From a virus: 49,308 nt of DNA. A program made the translations under genes and the position numbers. Of the stretch, positions 46,441-49,308 are shown one piece after another. The notes beneath the pieces are model-generated. The model did not search any database, was not told the origin of the DNA, and saw only the letters and a list, made by a program, of their open reading frames with translations. Positions within the stretch are counted from its first letter, which is position 1, and every line of letters starts with the position of its first letter. The stretch lies in IMG/VR virus record IMGVR_UViG_3300031753_000010, positions 1 through 49,308 of that record; one strand, given 5' to 3'.

Positions 46441-46656
46441 TTATTGCTTCGCGCCTCCAACCTGTCTCGTCGGAATCGGCTTGCTCTTTTCGATGATGAT
46501 GATCGGCTTCGCTTTCTGTGCCGGCGCTTGGTCGCCGAACGGCAGCGAGCCGAAGGCGGGTATGCCCTTTTCAACAATGATGATCGGCGTGCGGGCGAAT
46601 GCCGGCAGACAACCGAGCAGCATCACAGCAACGAACAGCCATTTTTGGTTACGCAT
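46441..46656 (-). CDS. Small secreted protein (71 aa)
   Basis: The ATG at 46656 lies eight bases after AGGAG; ATG 46662 and GTG 46665 are in frame but too close to the site. A signal peptide (MRNQKWLFVAVMLLGCLPAFA) precedes a short mature part with the duplicated motif PIIIVEKG.../PIIIIEKSKP. Its target would be the periplasm. No family was recognised. Confidence 0.6.
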   Translation of the reverse strand: MRNQKWLFVAVMLLGCLPAFARTPIIIVEKGIPAFGSLPFGDQAPAQKAKPIIIIEKSKPIPTRQVGGAKQ

Positions 46657-46699
46657 ATGCATCACTCCTGGTTAATCAATTAACACACTCAACACAACT

Positions 46700-46948
46700 T
46701 CACGGCGCTTTAGGCTTCGCCGCCTCATTCTCCCGGTATTCATCGAGCGCCCGCTCAAGCGCTTCGCCGTACCCCAACTCGCAGAGGTACAGCAGCAGAT
46801 GATCGATCACCGGGGATTCGAGCGCGATCATGTGATCGACTGGCATGCGCGGCGCGCGCAGCCATACATACTCGCGCTCCGGCTCGTGAGAGGCATAGAG
46901 ACCGTCGCCTAGATAAACCTCGTGCTCGCGTGCGAACAGCTCGCTCAT
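46700..46948 (-). CDS. Conserved hypothetical phage protein (82 aa)
   Basis: Contains the YLGDGLYASHEPEREYVWLRAPR segment seen (in variant form xDGLYAxxD) in small early phage proteins, followed by a helix (VIDHLLLYLCELGYGEALERALDEYRE). Role unknown. ATGA overlap with the upstream gene. Confidence 0.65.
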   Translation of the reverse strand: MSELFAREHEVYLGDGLYASHEPEREYVWLRAPRMPVDHMIALESPVIDHLLLYLCELGYGEALERALDEYRENEAAKPKAP

Positions 46949-47319
46949 GGGCGCGCCTCCACTCTCGTGTGCATGCCGGGCATCGCCGAGATCGCGTCGG
47001 TGAATTCCTCAAGGCTGCGATTGCCGCGCAGCACTTCCCAACCGGTCGCGCCGGTGTAGTTCTCACGCAGCCGCTCGAAGACCGAGCGCAGCTTCGCGAG
47101 CACCATACTCTCATCGTCCGTGCTGCTGATCTTCATCTCATACCAGCGGCGCACGTCCTTGCTCTCCGGCCCGATCACGTCATCGCGATACCAGCGAAAG
47201 CGATATATCGCGCGCAGCCTGCCGTCGGCGCCGCGGCTCAGGTAAGCGATCACGTTGCCCTTGCCGTCAAGCTCGACCTGCCACATCGCAATCGCCGAGT
47301 CAGTAATCTGGATCGTCAT
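46945..47319 (-). CDS. Hypothetical early protein (124 aa)
   Basis: Start ATG 47319 with GAGGAG upstream and ATGA overlap with the previous gene. Mixed alpha/beta with IAMWQVELDGKGNVIAYLSRG at the front, a basic middle (RAIYRFRWYRDD) and KLRSVFERLRENYTGATGWEV near the end. No recognised domain. Confidence 0.6.
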   Translation of the reverse strand: MTIQITDSAIAMWQVELDGKGNVIAYLSRGADGRLRAIYRFRWYRDDVIGPESKDVRRWYEMKISSTDDESMVLAKLRSVFERLRENYTGATGWEVLRGNRSLEEFTDAISAMPGMHTRVEARP

Positions 47320-47471
47320 GTCGGTGACTCCTCTGCTGCGGCGCGCTGCCGACGCTTCGGCGTATGCGCTTTGACGCGCGCGCGGATGCGCCGCGCCCAC
47401 TCATCGAGTAGCCGAGCGCGCTTCAGTAGGCGGTGGCGTTTGCGAAGGCTCCAAATTGTTGTCGTTGTCAT
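47316..47471 (-). CDS. Small basic protein (51 aa)
   Basis: Start ATG 47471 follows GGAGATACAACA. Strongly basic (SLRKRHRLLKRARLLDEWARRIRARVKAH), likely a DNA- or RNA-binding helical peptide. Its stop overlaps the next start (ATGA). Confidence 0.55.
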   Translation of the reverse strand: MTTTTIWSLRKRHRLLKRARLLDEWARRIRARVKAHTPKRRQRAAAEESPT

Positions 47472-47490
47472 TGTTGTATCTCCAAGGAAA

Positions 47491-47532
47491 CCCGCGCCGG
47501 CCCGGAAAAACTGCAAGCCGAGTCGGCGCGGG
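47491..47532 (-). other. GC hairpin in the spacer between two early genes
   Basis: CCCGCGCCG (47491-47499) and CGGCGCGGG (47524-47532) are perfect 9-base inverted repeats with a 24-base loop, in the 72-base gap after the coiled-coil protein gene. It may be an RNA processing or attenuation site in the leftward transcript; no T-run follows. Confidence 0.55.
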
Positions 47533-47543
47533 GTGTATCGCCG

Positions 47544-47873
47544 TTAGTTGAACGCAGGGCTCTCTTCCCGTTGCTCAGGCGATGCACTCAGTGGCGGCGC
47601 GGCCGGCGCCGGGAGGGCGCGCAGCTCGCGCAGCGAATCGTCGAGTGACTTTAATTCTTTGCTGAAGCGGTCGACGACGTGTGCGCGCTCTGTTTCGAGC
47701 ACGGCAATTTTCTCGACCCGCGCATCATCGGCGGATAGCTCGGGAAAATCCACCTCGACGAATTCGGTGAGCCGAACGTAATCGGCATCCTTCACCGCCT
47801 CGCGATCGAGCAGCGCCGTCGGCTTCCAGTCCGGCCAGCGGCGCCAGCCGTAGAGTGCAATGCGTGCTTTCAT
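47544..47873 (-). CDS. Hypothetical early protein with coiled coil (109 aa)
   Basis: Opens MKARIALYGWRRWPDWKPTALLD, then a DYVRLTEFVEVDFPELS segment, and a coiled coil (VLETERAHVVDRFSKELKSLDDSLREL) with a proline-rich end. Similar small proteins accompany recombination genes in some phages. The ATG at 47873 overlaps the annealing protein's stop. Confidence 0.6.
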   Translation of the reverse strand: MKARIALYGWRRWPDWKPTALLDREAVKDADYVRLTEFVEVDFPELSADDARVEKIAVLETERAHVVDRFSKELKSLDDSLRELRALPAPAAPPLSASPEQREESPAFN

Positions 47874-48778
47874 TTCGCGTCTCCTTTGTCGGTTTGGCCG
47901 CGCTTGAGCGCCAGCTTCTCGCGCACCGCGGCCGTCTTGGTCGCCGGCTCTGCGCCGGCAACGCCCTCCGGCATCTCAAACCAGTCGCCCGGCGCGCTCA
48001 TGCCGTCCTTGAGGCTGTTATAAATCGCAGCGAGGTTCACAAAGAGCGCAGGCGTAATCGCATCGAGATGCCGCTGTATGCGCTTCTCGATCTGCTCTTT
48101 GCTCACGCTGTATTCGGCGAAGCCGTCGAGCATGTTTTTCAGCCGCTCGGGCGTCAGTTGCACCTTCGTCGTGAGCGTTTTCTGAATCTGCACCACTGCG
48201 GCCTCGGTCACATCGCCGGGGATGATCGCGAGAATGCAGGCTCGTTTTCGCCGCGCGCCCATGTTGGCAATGATTTCGTAGATATCGCGCTCCTCGGTGA
48301 CGGGGTAGCCGCCCTGTCGCGTGTCGCGCCAGTGCCGCACGGTGAAGCGCTTCTCGTCGCGGAAGTTCGTCTCCAAATCCCACGCGTAGGCGAGACATTC
48401 GGACTGGCCGCCGTGGCGCGAAATCTCGGTCACGCCGCAGAGCATGTTGCCCCACTGCCGCGCCAGCTCCTCGGCGAGCCGGATCGATGGCCCCGTGACG
48501 GGCGTCCCGCCGCGCGCATAGGAGTAGAGCGCCGCCTCGGCGAGCGCTTGGCGCGTGCAGGCGGTGATGATGCGATCCCATGCGACTTTCGGATCACGCG
48601 GGAAGCGCTTCGCAATCACCATCGCGCTCTGCACCTCTGCGACCTCGCGCTGCACCAGCGCCGCCGCCGCAGCGCCGGTGGGAGCGGCGACGATCGGGCC
48701 GGTGTCGAATGGATTCAACGGCCGCTCATCCGGCGGCTCGACTGTTGCCTCTGCGACCTCTTTGCTTTCAGTGCTCAT
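47870..48778 (-). CDS. Probable ssDNA-annealing recombination protein partner of the YqaJ-like nuclease (302 aa)
   Basis: Start ATG 48778 with GGAGAAACTGCCG upstream. The middle matches a conserved phage protein type: CTRQALAEAALYSYARGGTPVTGPSIRLAEELARQWGN, ECLAYAWDLETNFRDEKRF, VRHWRDTRQGG, then ERDIYEIIANMGARRKRACILAIIPGDV. This GPSIRLAE-containing family sits next to YqaJ nucleases and is presumed to anneal single strands, as RecT/Bet do; I infer the role from position and from the resemblance of GPSIRLAE to RecT/ERF-like cores. Its C-terminus is helical with a basic tail. Confidence 0.6.
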   Translation of the reverse strand: MSTESKEVAEATVEPPDERPLNPFDTGPIVAAPTGAAAAALVQREVAEVQSAMVIAKRFPRDPKVAWDRIITACTRQALAEAALYSYARGGTPVTGPSIRLAEELARQWGNMLCGVTEISRHGGQSECLAYAWDLETNFRDEKRFTVRHWRDTRQGGYPVTEERDIYEIIANMGARRKRACILAIIPGDVTEAAVVQIQKTLTTKVQLTPERLKNMLDGFAEYSVSKEQIEKRIQRHLDAITPALFVNLAAIYNSLKDGMSAPGDWFEMPEGVAGAEPATKTAAVREKLALKRGQTDKGDAK

Positions 48779-48792
48779 CGGCAGTTTCTCCT

Positions 48793-49308
48793 TCACCCTT
48801 TGATGTTGATAAAACGCGCGTCTATGAAGCTCGTCGGCTCGACGCTGTAGCCCTTGCGCTCGATTTTCTGCCGCCGCAGCGCGCGGCCGTCCGGGAAGCG
48901 CAACAGCGCCGCCTCGCCCATGAAGTCGAGCAGCGCCGCCTTCGCCTCTTTCTCGAATGCTGCGGCCGCTTTGCCTTCAGCCTTCGCCCTCTCTAACTGT
49001 GGGCGCCAGTGATTCACCATCAAATCATCGGCGTCGACCGTCTGCCCGTTAGAACCGGGATAGAGTTTCTTCAGCACGTTGATTGCGCCCGGCGAGCGCA
49101 AGTCGAGCTGCGGGCGCGTGCGGTGCAGGACGTGCTGCCAGAATTCGGACTCGGCTTCGAGCATTGCGGCGTGCAGCTCCGGGTCGGCCTCGATCGTGTA
49201 AATGCGAAAGTCCTGGCCCGCGATCAACACGGCAAGATCGGCGACGAGCAGCCCCGTCACCATCATCGCGTGTTGCGTCTGGATCAGATAGTGCTCCGGC
49301 ACCTCATC
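48793..49308 (-). CDS. YqaJ-type phage exonuclease, C-terminal part (gene crosses the circular junction)
   Basis: This is the 3' part of the nuclease that begins at base 230. In the window it is open to the right edge; the GTG at 49302 is an internal valine, not the true start. The part carries the YqaJ C-terminal pattern: HYLIQTQHAMMVTG, then DLAVLIAGQDFRIY, then a helical segment rich in E, A and W. The stop at 48793 lies just before the ribosome site of the next leftward gene, a probable annealing protein. That makes a nuclease/annealase pair as in lambda exo/bet, which is inferred from order. Confidence 0.75.
   Translation of the reverse strand, partial: DEVPEHYLIQTQHAMMVTGLLVADLAVLIAGQDFRIYTIEADPELHAAMLEAESEFWQHVLHRTRPQLDLRSPGAINVLKKLYPGSNGQTVDADDLMVNHWRPQLERAKAEGKAAAAFEKEAKAALLDFMGEAALLRFPDGRALRRQKIERKGYSVEPTSFIDARFINIKG
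49235..49308. repeat. Terminal direct repeat marking the circular junction (right copy)
   Basis: This is the exact copy of bases 1-74 at the right end. It lies within the YqaJ-like nuclease gene, whose coding frame continues at base 1 of the window. Confidence 0.95.

Noticed and set aside
47855-48850. Plus-strand frame of 331 codons opposite the annealing protein gene
   Set aside because: Opposite a conserved minus-strand gene with a good ribosome site; the product is Arg/His-rich with no domain.
1-49308. tRNA genes, CRISPR arrays, insertion sequences, integrase or attachment sites
   Set aside because: No cloverleaf-like segments with a T-arm consensus, no regularly spaced direct repeats with unique spacers, and no transposase or integrase signatures were found on reading; a dedicated tRNA scan was not possible.

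Overview
The window is an essentially complete genome of a contractile-tailed (myovirus-type) bacteriophage. The first 74 bases are repeated exactly at the end (1-74 = 49235-49308), so the assembly closes into a circle of about 49,234 bp, consistent with a circularly permuted or terminally redundant phage. Base composition is high in G+C. The head and tail set (DUF1073-type portal, Mu F-like head morphogenesis protein, DUF2213 protease/scaffold, DUF2184 capsid, DUF4054 adaptor, DUF3383 tail sheath, gp25/J/DUF2612 baseplate) is typical of non-lysogenic myophages of Gram-negative Proteobacteria. The arrangement recalls the Burkholderia/Xanthomonas Bcep781-like group, but that is inference. No integrase, no recognisable lysogeny module, no polymerase and no tRNA gene were seen.

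Layout. A divergent control region (about 6914-7123) separates two long transcription units. The leftward unit runs from 6913 to 1, crosses the circular junction and continues from 49308 to 43634. It holds small early proteins, a HDxGH protein, a DUF932 protein, a membrane protein and a secreted protein, a RadC-like protein without its metal-binding motif, a DpdA/TGT-like base-exchange enzyme, a YqaJ-type nuclease with a probable annealing partner, an HNH endonuclease and a broken HerA/FtsK-like ATPase. Most of these genes are coupled by ATGA or GTGA overlaps.

The rightward unit (7124-43612) starts with a helix-turn-helix regulator and a DUF1376 replication protein whose gene carries iteron-like GGGTACCCC repeats. 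Next come a small nuclease, a ParB-like protein and a TET-associated-type glycosyltransferase (TAGT). Terminase follows, with a papain-like peptidase between its subunits. The head genes come next (15-25 kb), then the tail sheath and tube, a tail chaperone with a -1 slippery site, tape measure, hub, spike and baseplate (25-36.5 kb), two paralogous tail fibres and a signal-peptide-bearing fibre-like protein (36.5-40.2 kb), and a lysis cassette (40.2-43.2 kb).

The most unusual points are: two candidate DNA hypermodification enzymes (DpdA-like and TAGT) without the usual precursor or oxidase genes; a baseplate protein that joins an Asp-box propeller, three PASTA repeats and DUF2612; a beta-rich domain scattered through decoration, sheath and baseplate J proteins; iterons inside the replication gene; an interlocking pair of stems ahead of the last late gene; and three genes showing truncation or decay (YqaJ-like, RadC-like, ATPase).
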